Counted from the first letter of the stretch, positions 29,301-39,865 are shown. The stretch: DNA of 64,000 nucleotides from Bacteroidales bacterium UBA3754 (GCA_002371705.1 DFGI01000096.1:1-64000), one strand, 5' to 3'. Numbers and translations: made by a program. Notes: generated by a model from the sequence alone, not told the origin.

Positions 29301-32300
29301 CCACATCGGCAGTAACAACTTCCACTGGTTTATCCCACCCAATAAATGTGTAAACATATTGTTCCGTTGCTGGTTTTGACGGAGTTGGCACCGAAAGTTT
29401 TTCTCCATAAGCAAATACACCCGAACCATCGAGCATGGTACCATCCTCCTCAACAAATTTCACCGAATACGTATTCAGATGTTCCTTAAACACAGCGTAA
29501 TACGTTGCCGCACGTTCCACAGGTATTAAATCAGGCGACCACGAATCGAACTCGTAGGAGAACTGCGCATCGGCAACACGTGTTGGAGCATAACACGTTG
29601 GCATTGCTCCATACGGGACGTCAGTACGTTGCAAAATTTGGTCGTTGTAGTTTTTAAACGTAATTTGATACAATTGAGTTTCTGTCGTGTATGTTGCAAT
29701 ATATTCCGCATCATCAGTAACTTTCACTAATTCAGTATTCCAACCTGCAAACGTATAAGTCACACCCTCTTCGCCAACCTTGGTTGGATATTGATTTTCG
29801 TACGACGGATACGAGCCAAACGGCATTTCCGACGATTGCAAAACCTCGCCATCCTCGTCTTTAAATGTAACCACATATTTATTTGTAACTTGCATAAACA
29901 CAGCGATATAAGTTGTATTTCCCGTCACAGCGACAATTGTTTTATTCCATCCCGTAAATTCATACGAATACTGCGCGTTGCCTTCTTTCTGCGGTGTTTC
30001 GCCTACATATGCCGGATACGTGCCGTATGTTTCATCGGTGCGTTGCAATTCTGTTCCATCTTCGTTGGCAAACACAACCGAATACGTTCTTTCCGTTGCG
30101 GAATACGATGCCTTGTATGATGCGTCAGCTGTAACCTCAACCAGCGACGGAGTCCATTCCTCAAATAAATACTCATATTGGTTGTTTGAAGCCTTCGTTG
30201 GATTTTCCATAGATGGCATTTGACCATAATCGTATATGACAGAAGCAATTATCGAATTATCGTCATCTAAGAACGAAACGGTATATTGATTTGTTGATTG
30301 AACATATGTAGCTGTATAAACCGCATCAGCAGCGACTTCAATCACGTGATAGTTCCATCCCGCAAACGTATATGAATACTGGGCTGTTGGTGCTTTTGTC
30401 GGTGCTGCACAGACAGGTTTCTCACCATATTCATATTGCTGCGATTGCAAAATTGTTCCATCATCATCCTTGAATGTTACGAGATATTTTTTCTTCTCTG
30501 ACTTGTATGTTGCTGTATATGTCTTGTCTTCGGTAACTATTGTTGGTTTTGGATACCACGAATCAAAATCATACGTATATTGAGCATCAGCAAGTTTCGA
30601 TGGCACGGCACAAATTGGCATAGCTCCATATGCAAAATTCGACTGTTGCAACACCGAACCATCGTCATCAACAAATGTGATTTCAAACATTGTGGTCGCA
30701 TCGGTGAATGTTGCCGTATAAACCGCATTGTCGGTTACACGCGATGGCACCACGTTCCAACCCGCAAACGAATACGTCTTACCATTTTCGCTTGGTTTCG
30801 TAGGAACTGCACCTACGAACGATGGATAATTTCCGTATGCGACCTTAGAAATCTGCAAAATGTCGCCATTATAATTTTTGAAAATTACGGTGTATTCATT
30901 CACAGACTCCGTAAATGTAGCAGTATAAACAACATCGCATGAAACATCAACCAGTGGTTTGTTCCAACCAGCAAACTCATACGAATATTGCATTGTTGAT
31001 GGTTTTGACGGCGTTTCGCCTTCATATACTGGATGTGAGCCATACAGAACATTCGATGACTGCAATTCCGTACCATCAGCATTGTTGAATTTTACCACAT
31101 ATTGATTTACAACCACGTCATATTCAGCCCGATAGGTTGCATTCGCAACAACTTCGGAAATTGCGGGCGTCCAGCCTTTGAATTCATACGAATATTGTGC
31201 GGTTGACGATTTTTCTGGTGCAGCGATTGTTGGCGTTGCTCCATACGCATATTCCATTGTTGAAATCACCGAATAATCCTCATCAACAAACGTAATGGTA
31301 TATTTCCGTTCTTGTTCAACAAATGTAGCGGTGTAAACAGTTTCACCAGTTACTTTTGTTATGGATTTATCCCAACCGTTGAACACGTACGAATATTGGT
31401 CAGTTGAAGATTTTGTTGGCATTGCACCTGAATATGTTGGCATTGCGCCATATTCATATTCCCGTTTTTGCAAAATAGTTTCACCATCTTCGTCAACAAA
31501 TGTTACAACATACTTATTGGTGATTGCCGTGTATGTCGCAAAATATTCCGCATCGAACGCAACCGCCGTAAGTTCCGGAGTCCACGAATTAAAGACGTAT
31601 GTATAGCGAACATCGGCGTTTCTTGTCGGAATCGGACACATTGGCAAAGCACCATAACCGAATTGTGAAGTTTGAAGAATTGTGTCATTATAGTTTCTAA
31701 AAATTATGGTATAACTATTTGTACTCTTGGTAAATACAGCAGTATAAACCACATCCTCAGTTACTACATCAATAGTTTTATTCCACCCGACAAAACTGTA
31801 TTCATATTCCTCGTCGGCTGGTTTTGTTGGCACCGCCTCGTTGTACGAAGGAATTGTGCCGTACGCAACATTCGATGACTGCAACACTTCTCCGTCAAAA
31901 TTTTTAAACGTCACAAGATACGTATTGATTGATACTGAATACGTTGCGACATATATTTCGTCACCAACCACAGCACGGATGGTCTTATTCCATCCTGCAA
32001 ATTCATACGAATATTGTGCAGTTGCCGATTTTGTTGGTTCAGCACCTTCGTACAACGGCATTGCGTTATATGCCACAGTTGAACGTTGCAAAACAGATCC
32101 ATCGTCGTTTTTGAACATAATTTCATAGGAATTCACTGATTCAGAATACGTTGCCTTATACACTGCAGTTCCTGTTACTTCTGCCACAGCTGGCGACCAG
32201 CCATCGAATGTGTATGTAAACTGTGCAGTCGCGTCTTTTTGCGGAGCTACGCAACTTGGCATTGCACCATATTCATAATCCTGCGCAAAAATTTTATTGC

Positions 32301-35300
32301 TGTTTTCATCCACAAATGTAATTCTATATGAATTAGTTACGGCACGATACGTTGCCGTATAAGTGGCATTTTCTGTTACCGGAACCACAGCAGGACTCCA
32401 ACCGGCAAACGAATATGAATACTGCGCTGTTGATAATTTTGTCGGCACGGCAGTTGAAGGAATTGCTCCATACTCATATTGAGCCGAAGCTAAAACAGTT
32501 TCGCCATCTTCATCAACAAATGTTATAGTGAACGATTTCTTATGTGCTTGATACGAAGCAACATACGATTCTGCTCCATCTACTTCGTGCAGCTCAGGAT
32601 GCCACGCTGCGAACGAATATGTATAGCGTTCATCATCGTCTTTCGTTGGATTACTGCACGTTGGCATTGCCCCATACACAAAATCAATCTTATGCAACAA
32701 AGTAGTTCCATCTTCATCATAGAATGAAATCGGATATGTGGTTGTTTCGTCGGAATACGTTGCCACATATTCCATATCGGCGGAAACTGGGGCTATTGGC
32801 ACATTCCAACCTTTGAACAAATAATTGTTACCCGCTTCCGATGGACGAGCGGGAATTTCACCATTATACGAAGGAATTTCGCCATATGCGACCTGCGACG
32901 ACTGCAACACGGTGCCATCGTAGTTTTTAAATGTGATTTCATACGAATTTGTTGTTTTACTGAACGTTGCAACGTATGTGGCATCGCCCGTAACAGGAAT
33001 TATTGTTTTATCCCATCCATCAAATTCAAATGTATATTGTGCTGTAGCATCTTTTACGGGCGTTTCGCCTTCATACAACGGCATTGCGCCATATTCATAG
33101 TCCATTGATTGTAATTCTGTATTGTCATCGTTTACAAACGAAACATTGTATTTTCTTGTAACTTCCTCATATGTCGCCACATACACAACATTTTCAACGA
33201 CTTCAGATATTGTTTTATCCCATCCGACAAAATTGTATGAATACTGAATTGTCGATGCTTTCACAGGCGTTTCACCCTCATACAACGGCATTGTACCATA
33301 TTCAACCAAAGATTTCTGTAATTCCCCCCCATCTTCATTTTCAAAAATCACAAGATAACTATTCACTGTTGGCGTAAATACAGCAACATACGTGTCGTTG
33401 CCAATCACCGTTGCAATTGGCTTGTTCCATCCAATAAACGAATATGAATATTGGGCTGTAGATGCTTTGGTAGGCGTTGCCCCTGTATAAACAGGCATAG
33501 TTCCATATTCATACGATTTCGACAACAATGTAGTTTCACCATCCTCGTCAAGGAATGTTACCACATATGAATTACGTTCTGCTGAATATTTCGCAGTATA
33601 GGAAGCATCACCAGTTACAGGCTTAATAGTTGGTATCCACGTATCGAACGAATAGGTGTATTCCGCGGTGGCTGTTTTTACGGGAATAACGCCCGTATAT
33701 ACTGGAGTTGCGCCATATTGCAATTCAATTGAACGTAGTTCTGTTGTGCCATCTTCGTCGTAGAACGTGATAGTGTATGAATTCAACGAATTTGAATACT
33801 GTGCGATATAGACTGCATCGGTATTTACGGCTGTCAAAGCATTATCCCAGCCAACAAATGTATATGTATTTTCGTCATTTGCAGGACGGATTGGCGTTGC
33901 TCCTGAATACACTGGGACTGCCCCATATTCCACCTGCGACGATTGCAATTCCGTTCCATCGTAGTTCTTAAATACAACAATATATTTTTGTAAGTTGGCA
34001 GCAAACGTTGCTGTATAGGTCACATCACCAACAACAGGAACAATTGTTTTATCCCAACCATCAAACGTATATTCATATTGTTCTGTTGAAGCCTTTACTG
34101 GCGTTGCGCCCGAATATACTGGCGTTACGCCATACGCTACATCTTCAATTTTTTGAAGTTCATCACCATTTTCATTTTTGAATGTCACCACATAAGTATG
34201 AACATTACTTTCGTATGTTGCTGTATATGTTGCAGTTCCATCAACTGGAACCACAGCAGGACTCCATCCTGCAAAATTGTATGTATATTGCGCTGTGGCA
34301 GCCTTCGACGGCTCTTCACACGATGGAGTTTCGCCATATTCTACAGAATAACGCTTTAATTCTGTACCATCCTCATCTTTGAAAATAATAATATAATCGT
34401 TGACGGTTGCCCGATATGTTGCCAAATAAGTTGCCGCACCAGTAACTGGCACAATTTCAGAGTTCCATCCATCAAACAGATATGAATATTGGGCAGTTGA
34501 TGCCTTTATAGGCGTTGCTTCCACGTAAATTGGCGTTGCCCCATACTCGACCTCGGAAGATTGGAGAATTGTAGTTCCGTCTTCATCAACAAAATCAATC
34601 ACATACGTATTTTTAACCGCACGATAGGTTGCCACGTACGAAGCCGTACCCGTAACTTTTTCTATTGCTGGCGACCAACCGTTGAATGTATAGGTATATT
34701 CAGCAGTTGCCGCTTTCTGCGGATTTTCGCAAATTGGCGTTGCGCCATACACAAATTCATCATCTTGCAAAACTGTTTCGCCATCTTCATCATAGAATGT
34801 TATAACATATTTATTGGTTGCGTTCGAGAATGTTGCCGTATAAACCGCATCGCCCACAACCGCAACAGGGTCAACATCCCAACCAGCGAACGAATAAGTA
34901 TTTATGCCGTCGGTTGGTCTTGTTGGCATCGAACCAGAATACGATGGAATTACGCCATATTCCACTTCGGCTGACTGCAACTCCGTACCATCATAGTTTT
35001 TGAAAACAATCGTATAACTATTTGTGTGTATGGTATATGTGGCTGTATAAACCACATCTTCGGTAATTGGAACAATTGTTTTGTTCCAACCTTTGAATAC
35101 GTATGAATATTGCGCAGTAGCAGATTTTGTTGGCGTTTCGCCAGAATACACTGGCAGTGTACCATATTCAAGTTGTTCTAATTTTTGTAATTCTGTACCA
35201 TCCTCATTTTCAAACACAGCATCATACGTATTTACTTCGGCCGCATACATTGCCGTGTAGGTTATATTTCCTGTAACTGCGCCAATTGCCGGCGACCAAC

Positions 35301-38300
35301 CATCGAACACATAGGTGTATTGCGCAGTAGCCGCCTTTGATGGTGGTTCGCACGAAGGTGTTGCCCCATATTCATACACCTGTTCTTTCAATTTCGACAA
35401 ATTCTCATCAACAAACACAACAGTGTAGGAATTAACTGTTTCGGAATATACTGCCGTATAAACCACTGCGCCCGTTACCGCTACAATTGGCTTGTCCCAC
35501 CCTGCGAAAGAATAGGTATATTGCGCTGTGGCAGTTTTCTCTGGCGTTGCTTCTACATATTCAGGCATTTCACCATATGCCACATTCGAAGTTTGCAAAA
35601 CTTTCTCTCCATCTTCGTCAACAAATTTCACCAAATATGAATTTGTGATTGCATGATACGAAGCCGTATATGACGCATTTTCAGTGACTTGTGCTATGGC
35701 AGGTGTCCATGCTTCAAACGTATAAGTATATTGCGCCGTAGCCTCTTTCGTTGGTGTTTGACACGTTGGTGTTTCGCCGTAGGCTACATTTTTTTCTTGC
35801 AGCACGGTCGTTCCATCCTCATCATAAAATGTTATGTGATAAGAATTTAGCGATGGTGTATAAACAGCAACATATTCTGCTGTTCCGTCAACTTTCACAA
35901 TCGTATTGTTCCAACCTGCAAACGAGTATGTGTATTGCGCAGTAGCAGATTTTGTTGGCGTTTCACCCACATACGATGGCATTTCGCCATAATTCACATC
36001 GCTTGACTGCAATATAGTTCCATCCTCGTTTTTAAACGAAATGATGTATTTATTTACTGTTGCCGTATATGTTGCCGCATAAACTATTGATTCTGTCACG
36101 TTTGCAATGGTTTTATCCCAGCCATTAAACGTATAGGAATATTGCGCTGTAGCAGCTTTCGTCGGGGTTTCGCCTGAATACACAGGTTTTACACCATACG
36201 CCACATTTGATGACTGCAATTCCGTACCATCTTCGTCTTCAAACGTCACAAGATATTCATTTACGGTCGATTCAAAGGTCGCAGTGTAAGTAACAGAACT
36301 CGTCACAGCAATAATTTCTTTATTCCACCCCGCAAACGAGTATGTATATTGGGCAGTTGCCGATTTTGCAGGCGTTGCGCCTGAGTACACTGGCATTGCT
36401 CCAAATGCAATCTCGCCAGACTGCAACACTGTGCCATCTTCATTTTTGAATGTTACAACATACGAATTTACCGTTTGATTGTAGGTTGCCGTATAAGTAG
36501 CATCTCCTTCAACCTCAACAATTTCCGTATTCCAATCCGCAAATGTGTATGTGTATTGCGCAGTAGGCGATTTTACTGGCGTTGCGCCACTATACGACGG
36601 CATTTCGCCATAATTCACTTTGCTTGATTGCAACACGGTTCCATCTTCGTTTTTGAAGGTGATTGTATATTTGTTCAACGTTGCCACATACGTTGCTTTA
36701 TACGTTGCCTCTCCAGTAACAGCCGCCACTGTCGGTGTCCAACCGTTGAATGAATATGAATATTGAACAGTTGATTCCTTCGTCGGTTCATCACATGTCG
36801 GCATTGTGCCGTACGCAAATTTAGATGATTGAAGCACAGAATTGTCGTCGTCCACAAACGTGATTGTGTATTCTTTCACAGTTGACACATACACCGCCGT
36901 ATAAACAACCGCCCCCGTTACGGCAACTATTTCCTTGTTCCAACCATTAAACGAATAAGAATACTGCGCATCGGCTGATTTTTCTGGCGTTGCACCAGAA
37001 TACACAGGCACCATGCCGTATGCCACATTGCTCGACTGCAATACAGTTCCATCCTCGTTTTTGAAGGTTACCGCATATTCCCGAAGTGACGATGCAAATG
37101 TAGCTGAATATACTGCCGATGACGACACCGCCGTTATTGTCGGTGTCCAACCATTAAATGTGTAGTCGTACTGCACAGTTGATGTCTTAGTAGGCGTAAT
37201 TCCAGAATATTCAGGTGTTGCGCCATAGGCCAACAGCAACGATTGAAGCGTGGCATCTTCATTTTTAAACGTGATAGTATATTGATTTACAGTTGAATTG
37301 TATGTAGCTGTGTAAACAGCGTCACCCGTAACATCCGAAATTGTTTTGTCCCAACCAGCAAACGTATATGTATATTGGGCAGTAGCATCTTTGGTTGGCG
37401 TTGCTCCACCATAAGTAGGCTTTTCGCCATAGGCAACCTGTGAGGACTGCAACACGGCTCCATCTTCGTTTTTAAACGTGATGGTATATGAATTTACCGT
37501 AGCATTGTAAGTTGCCGTATAAGTGGCATCGGCGGTAACATTCACCACGGTCGGCGACCAAGCCGCAAACGTATAAGTGTATTGCGCCGTAGCAGTTTTT
37601 GTTGGAATTTCGCACGATGGGAGCGACAAATAATCGTATGATGACGATTGCAATTCACTGCCATCGTCGTTTTTAAACACAATCGTATATTGATTTATTG
37701 CAAATGTCGCTTCATACGAAGCATCACCCGTAACTGTAATAGTACGCGAATCCGTTGCCACAGCGTCGTTCCACGCCACAAAGTGATAGCCGACTTTCGG
37801 TGTTGCCGTCAACGTAACCGAACTGTTGTAGTCGTATGTTCCGCCACCAGAGACAGTTCCCATAGAATTGTCAGCACTTGTGGCTGTAATTTCATATGAG
37901 TTTAAGCCAAAATTCGCCGTATAAGTGGCATTGCCCAACACAAGCACATCGCGCTCTGCTGGTGCATACACATCGTCTTCCCAATTTAGGAAATGGTATC
38001 CTGTTTTGGCAACCGCCCGTATAGTTGTAGTTGTATTGTAGTCGTAAGTACCTCCGCCAGAAACAGTTCCACGATCATTATCACTCGAAACGACAGTGAT
38101 TGTGTATGGAATCGGAGCAAATTCAGCAATATAGTTGGCATCGGCAGAAATACTGGTGAGCGTGCGGGTACGATTAGTATTACCATCATTCCATCTCACA
38201 AAGCTGTAGCCCGGATTTGGCGTGGCCTCCAACGTGGTTGACGCACCAGTTTTGAATGTTCCATAACCACTGCACGTTCCCATTGCCGCATCGTTCGGAG

Positions 38301-39864
38301 TAGCCGTAATTTTATACGTATTTACAGCAAAAAAAGCAACATACGTAGCATCACCAATCGCAATAATCGTATCCTTCAACGTGGTACAACCATCACTCCA
38401 TTCTGTAAAATGATATCCTGCTTTAGGTGTTGCCGTTGCTATTATTTGAGTTCCATAATCATACTTATTCTGATTTGCCGTTGGCGAATACGAAACTGTT
38501 CCCATTCCCGTGTCATTCGACTTTATGGTAATAGTTTGTTTTCCCGAAGCAAGCCGTGCCGAATACGTTGTATTGCCCGTAACCCTCACACGACGGGGAT
38601 TTTCGGTATTTCCATCCCCCCATTGAGAGAACTTCAGACCATGCCCTGGTTCAATTGAAACCGAAATTTCTATTGTATCGCCATAGTAGTATGTTCCAGC
38701 TCCATTCACGGTATAGTACGAAGTCACATCTCTAAAATTCACCCTTGTAGTTCCTTTCTCCGTAGAAATAGTGTACTGTTTTGGGGTAAAAATTGCGGTA
38801 TAGTTATACACTCCGTTTACCTCAACGTGGAAATCAATATTATCGTCGGTAATTCCCGCACCATCATCTTCCCAGTGGTCGAATATACCATGAATAGTTG
38901 GTTCGGCAGTAACTTGAGCCATATAATGCTCGCAATCAGCTTGTTGCGTGGTTACCACAGTACCAAGTTCAGTATTATTTGTGGCTGTGTTCAATGTAAT
39001 AACTGGCGATTCGGTAAAACCACCTGTCGCATCGGAATACGAGCCCCAATTTCCATTTGCGCCAGTGTAGGAAGAACCAGCATCGCACGGCACATAAATA
39101 AACTGCAACGACGTTCCAATCAAATCTTTTGCCAATGTTGGCGGCGTGTCGGCCTTGAAAATCAACGTGGTAAGTTTCGGACAATTATCAAACACGCCAT
39201 AGTCAATATTAGTCATTGATACAGGTACTGTAATCGACTCAACATTCTGTTGGGCATACACAGCATCAGTTGCCATTTTCGAAACCCCATCGGGAATCAC
39301 ATACGTCGTAATTGGATTATTGTCTGGCATTTTCACAATCGTTTCCATATCGGCTGTGTAAATAATACCATCAATAACAGCAAAACAAGTATTGCCATCT
39401 TCCAAGTGAATAAGCCGTAATTTAGGACAGTCGGTCACCCAACGGTCCTGAATTGTGCATACGCCAGAGCCTATGGTTATTTCCTCCATATTCGAACAGC
39501 CACGGAACGCCTCATACGAAATTTTTGTAAGCGACGGCGGCATCGATATAGAGGTAAGATTATTGCATTGGTAAAATGCCGCATTACCGATGGATGTCAC
39601 ACCATTTTCAATCACAACTGACTTTATACTTGTTCGGTATCTATACCACGGAGCATTTCCGTTGCCACGGCAACCATAATCCCAATTACCATGGTAATTT
39701 CTCATAGTACCAGTACCATAAATCGTTAAAACACCCGACTCCGTATCAAGAGTCCACTGAATTGCACCTATCGTTCCCGTGTATATAGTAGCTTGCACCG
39801 CCAACCAACCAAACACAATACAAATTGCGGTACAGAATGTTCGTAAAAATCTATTCATAGTCAT
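26356..39864 (-). CDS. Giant secreted repeat protein: BspA-like LRR, InlB-type repeats, type IX sorting tail
   Basis: About 4,500 residues with no interruption. Residues 1-25 are a signal peptide (ending AVQA). Residues 30-270 are BspA-like leucine-rich repeats (SIGNAAFYQCNNLTSI, ISYEAFRGCSNMEEI). About six divergent InlB B-like repeats follow (GYHFxxWxDG type), then from residue 724 to about 3944 a run of 47 units of 67-70 residues (ITFKNEDGTxLQSS, YG, PTK, AQYTYTFAGW, YTATY), then seven more GYEFxxWSDG repeats. The last 70 residues (YIILKYVKDYDIYVINPVG to VYIVKLISPEG) look like a type A type IX sorting domain. It is likely surface-exposed and adhesive, and the LRR part may bind a host or fibre ligand; both are inference. 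A second ATG at 39858 may be the true start given the promoter. Confidence 0.9.
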   Translation of the reverse strand: MTMNRFLRTFCTAICIVFGWLAVQATIYTGTIGAIQWTLDTESGVLTIYGTGTMRNYHGNWDYGCRGNGNAPWYRYRTSIKSVVIENGVTSIGNAAFYQCNNLTSISMPPSLTKISYEAFRGCSNMEEITIGSGVCTIQDRWVTDCPKLRLIHLEDGNTCFAVIDGIIYTADMETIVKMPDNNPITTYVIPDGVSKMATDAVYAQQNVESITVPVSMTNIDYGVFDNCPKLTTLIFKADTPPTLAKDLIGTSLQFIYVPCDAGSSYTGANGNWGSYSDATGGFTESPVITLNTATNNTELGTVVTTQQADCEHYMAQVTAEPTIHGIFDHWEDDGAGITDDNIDFHVEVNGVYNYTAIFTPKQYTISTEKGTTRVNFRDVTSYYTVNGAGTYYYGDTIEISVSIEPGHGLKFSQWGDGNTENPRRVRVTGNTTYSARLASGKQTITIKSNDTGMGTVSYSPTANQNKYDYGTQIIATATPKAGYHFTEWSDGCTTLKDTIIAIGDATYVAFFAVNTYKITATPNDAAMGTCSGYGTFKTGASTTLEATPNPGYSFVRWNDGNTNRTRTLTSISADANYIAEFAPIPYTITVVSSDNDRGTVSGGGTYDYNTTTTIRAVAKTGYHFLNWEDDVYAPAERDVLVLGNATYTANFGLNSYEITATSADNSMGTVSGGGTYDYNSSVTLTATPKVGYHFVAWNDAVATDSRTITVTGDASYEATFAINQYTIVFKNDDGSELQSSSYDYLSLPSCEIPTKTATAQYTYTFAAWSPTVVNVTADATYTATYNATVNSYTITFKNEDGAVLQSSQVAYGEKPTYGGATPTKDATAQYTYTFAGWDKTISDVTGDAVYTATYNSTVNQYTITFKNEDATLQSLLLAYGATPEYSGITPTKTSTVQYDYTFNGWTPTITAVSSSAVYSATFASSLREYAVTFKNEDGTVLQSSNVAYGMVPVYSGATPEKSADAQYSYSFNGWNKEIVAVTGAVVYTAVYVSTVKEYTITFVDDDNSVLQSSKFAYGTMPTCDEPTKESTVQYSYSFNGWTPTVAAVTGEATYKATYVATLNKYTITFKNEDGTVLQSSKVNYGEMPSYSGATPVKSPTAQYTYTFADWNTEIVEVEGDATYTATYNQTVNSYVVTFKNEDGTVLQSGEIAFGAMPVYSGATPAKSATAQYTYSFAGWNKEIIAVTSSVTYTATFESTVNEYLVTFEDEDGTELQSSNVAYGVKPVYSGETPTKAATAQYSYTFNGWDKTIANVTESIVYAATYTATVNKYIISFKNEDGTILQSSDVNYGEMPSYVGETPTKSATAQYTYSFAGWNNTIVKVDGTAEYVAVYTPSLNSYHITFYDEDGTTVLQEKNVAYGETPTCQTPTKEATAQYTYTFEAWTPAIAQVTENASYTASYHAITNSYLVKFVDEDGEKVLQTSNVAYGEMPEYVEATPEKTATAQYTYSFAGWDKPIVAVTGAVVYTAVYSETVNSYTVVFVDENLSKLKEQVYEYGATPSCEPPSKAATAQYTYVFDGWSPAIGAVTGNITYTAMYAAEVNTYDAVFENEDGTELQKLEQLEYGTLPVYSGETPTKSATAQYSYVFKGWNKTIVPITEDVVYTATYTIHTNSYTIVFKNYDGTELQSAEVEYGVIPSYSGSMPTRPTDGINTYSFAGWDVDPVAVVGDAVYTATFSNATNKYVITFYDEDGETVLQDDEFVYGATPICENPQKAATAEYTYTFNGWSPAIEKVTGTASYVATYRAVKNTYVIDFVDEDGTTILQSSEVEYGATPIYVEATPIKASTAQYSYLFDGWNSEIVPVTGAATYLATYRATVNDYIIIFKDEDGTELKRYSVEYGETPSCEEPSKAATAQYTYNFAGWSPAVVPVDGTATYTATYESNVHTYVVTFKNENGDELQKIEDVAYGVTPVYSGATPVKASTEQYEYTFDGWDKTIVPVVGDVTYTATFAANLQKYIVVFKNYDGTELQSSQVEYGAVPVYSGATPIRPANDENTYTFVGWDNALTAVNTDAVYIAQYSNSLNSYTITFYDEDGTTELRSIELQYGATPVYTGVIPVKTATAEYTYSFDTWIPTIKPVTGDASYTAKYSAERNSYVVTFLDEDGETTLLSKSYEYGTMPVYTGATPTKASTAQYSYSFIGWNKPIATVIGNDTYVAVFTPTVNSYLVIFENEDGGELQKSLVEYGTMPLYEGETPVKASTIQYSYNFVGWDKTISEVVENVVYVATYEEVTRKYNVSFVNDDNTELQSMDYEYGAMPLYEGETPVKDATAQYTFEFDGWDKTIIPVTGDATYVATFSKTTNSYEITFKNYDGTVLQSSQVAYGEIPSYNGEIPARPSEAGNNYLFKGWNVPIAPVSADMEYVATYSDETTTYPISFYDEDGTTLLHKIDFVYGAMPTCSNPTKDDDERYTYSFAAWHPELHEVDGAESYVASYQAHKKSFTITFVDEDGETVLASAQYEYGAIPSTAVPTKLSTAQYSYSFAGWSPAVVPVTENATYTATYRAVTNSYRITFVDENSNKIFAQDYEYGAMPSCVAPQKDATAQFTYTFDGWSPAVAEVTGTAVYKATYSESVNSYEIMFKNDDGSVLQRSTVAYNAMPLYEGAEPTKSATAQYSYEFAGWNKTIRAVVGDEIYVATYSVSINTYLVTFKNFDGEVLQSSNVAYGTIPSYNEAVPTKPADEEYEYSFVGWNKTIDVVTEDVVYTAVFTKSTNSYTIIFRNYNDTILQTSQFGYGALPMCPIPTRNADVRYTYVFNSWTPELTAVAFDAEYFATYTAITNKYVVTFVDEDGETILQKREYEYGAMPTYSGAMPTKSSTDQYSYVFNGWDKSITKVTGETVYTATFVEQERKYTITFVDEDYSVISTMEYAYGATPTIAAPEKSSTAQYSYEFKGWTPAISEVVANATYRAEYDVVVNQYVVKFNNADGTELQSSNVLYGSHPVYEGETPSKPSTMQYSYEFAGWNKPLVDVSCDVVYTATFTESVNEYTVIFKNYNGDILQISKVAYGNYPSFVGAVPTKPSENGKTYSFAGWNVVPSRVTDNAVYTATFTDATTMFEITFVDDDGSVLQQSNFAYGAMPICAVPSKLADAQYTYDFDSWYPKPTIVTEDKTYTATYKSEKKKYLVTFKDDDGTILQSQQYEYGEKPVCAAPTKAPTAQYSYTFAGWNYHVIEVAADAVYTATYVQSTNQYTVSFLDDDNSIIASVIYDYGQMPSMENPTKASNNQYEYLFEEWTPSLVEVTADASYKASYSATERTYSVVFANEDGTELQRTDETYGTYPAYVGETPQKEGNAQYSYEFTGWNKTIVAVTGNTTYIAVFMQVTNKYVVTFKDEDGEVLQSSEMPFGSYPSYENQYPTKVGEEGVTYTFAGWNTELVKVTDDAEYIATYTTETQLYQITFKNYNDQILQRTDVPYGAMPTCYAPTRVADAQFSYEFDSWSPDLIPVERAATYYAVFKEHLNTYSVKFVEEDGTMLDGSGVFAYGEKLSVPTPSKPATEQYVYTFIGWDKPVEVVTADVVYTARFSQSLRKYAITFEDENGEKLSASGEYEYGSLPTCNAPTKPSNEQFTYSFEGWNPAITPVNAATTYRPQYSEITNTYSIAFVNEDGTELQNTQVLYGEMPEYHGAVPTKMGSERESFAFIGWNKTIVPVVGDETYTTMYESVANTYTVVFKNEDGSVLQQSSYEYGVVPSYDGALPQKPNDVGNVYTFAGWNVTPVKVVGDAVYTATYMLASDMYVITFVDEDGTILQQTEFNYRSVPTCPIPTKLADDKYSYTFESWSPDLQPVTTEATYTAVYAKTPKTYLVNFMSEDGTTVLLKQMAHYGEMPTFTEEIPAKVGNEQYSYSFCCWSPELESVTGNATYTITYNTVVNQYVVSFKNYDGTMLQVSVLNYGDMPLYDGETPKRATDAASSYTFKGWNHDISPVTKTETYVAQYTVSPAKYSITATANNVAYGYVDGGGIYDYNYSLELRAVENYGYHFVRWSDGVMQNPRQLTVLKNYSVEALFEPLQYSISIAVNNSNFGYIEGGYDLYDFNSEVTVEAVPNEGYEFYQWANGSKNTQKTFVMNGDMYDTAYFKPKTFIVSAMTNDVLMGTVAGVGSYNYNSMVTLTAEPRDGFEFVKWDDGNTNATRKFVIVNDTTFMAVFKPTQYTVTLTVNNENYGEVFGAGVYNINVDTVIEARCKYGYEFIEWSDGVVDMKRRIVVVEDTTYEARFKPIVYELSLYSSDESMGSVDGSGSYEYGSDIEIAAVPEKGYRFDSWSDGDTVALRTYRIKASTNLVANFVPIEYEVRLSVNDSYFGTVEGAGLYSYQSDAELVANPIYGYKLGGWSTGQTTDTIRVTVLSDTLIIANFVPEQYQLTLKLSDDSAGVVTGDGIFDFMQVAVVSVQAAEGYEFIEWSDGNTDTVRNIMMTKDVELEARFRKIENTELQLYTIPHYIILKYVKDYDIYVINPVGEITHFTSKSPDIDVEYYMPTMGVYIVKLISPEGSVQVRKVLVR
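28033..37695 (-). repeat. Array of 47 coding repeats with a five-unit higher-order period
   Basis: Forty-seven units averaging 68.5 residues, counted by eye. From unit 10 on they fall into five recurring classes: class a has PTC-x2-PTK and a W-S/T-P core (units 10, 15, 20 to 45); b begins FVDEDGE; c is short with PSC-x2-P; d begins F-x-NEDGTELQ with VYSGETP; e begins FKNYDGT with a RP or KP linker lacking AQY (14, 19, 24 to 44). The period is about 343 residues or 1.03 kb. Unit 47 is of class e type, out of phase. Confidence 0.8.
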
Positions 39865-39865
39865 A

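Noticed and set aside
28033..37695. Regular repeats suggesting a CRISPR array or satellite DNA
   Set aside because: The repeats are protein-coding units in one intact frame and diverge at DNA level; there is no short exact repeat with unique spacers and no cas gene.
27792..38658. Many plus-strand open frames of 60-140 codons inside the giant gene
   Set aside because: They lie antisense to the repeat array, recur with it, and look like shadows of its codon pattern; none has a recognisable domain.
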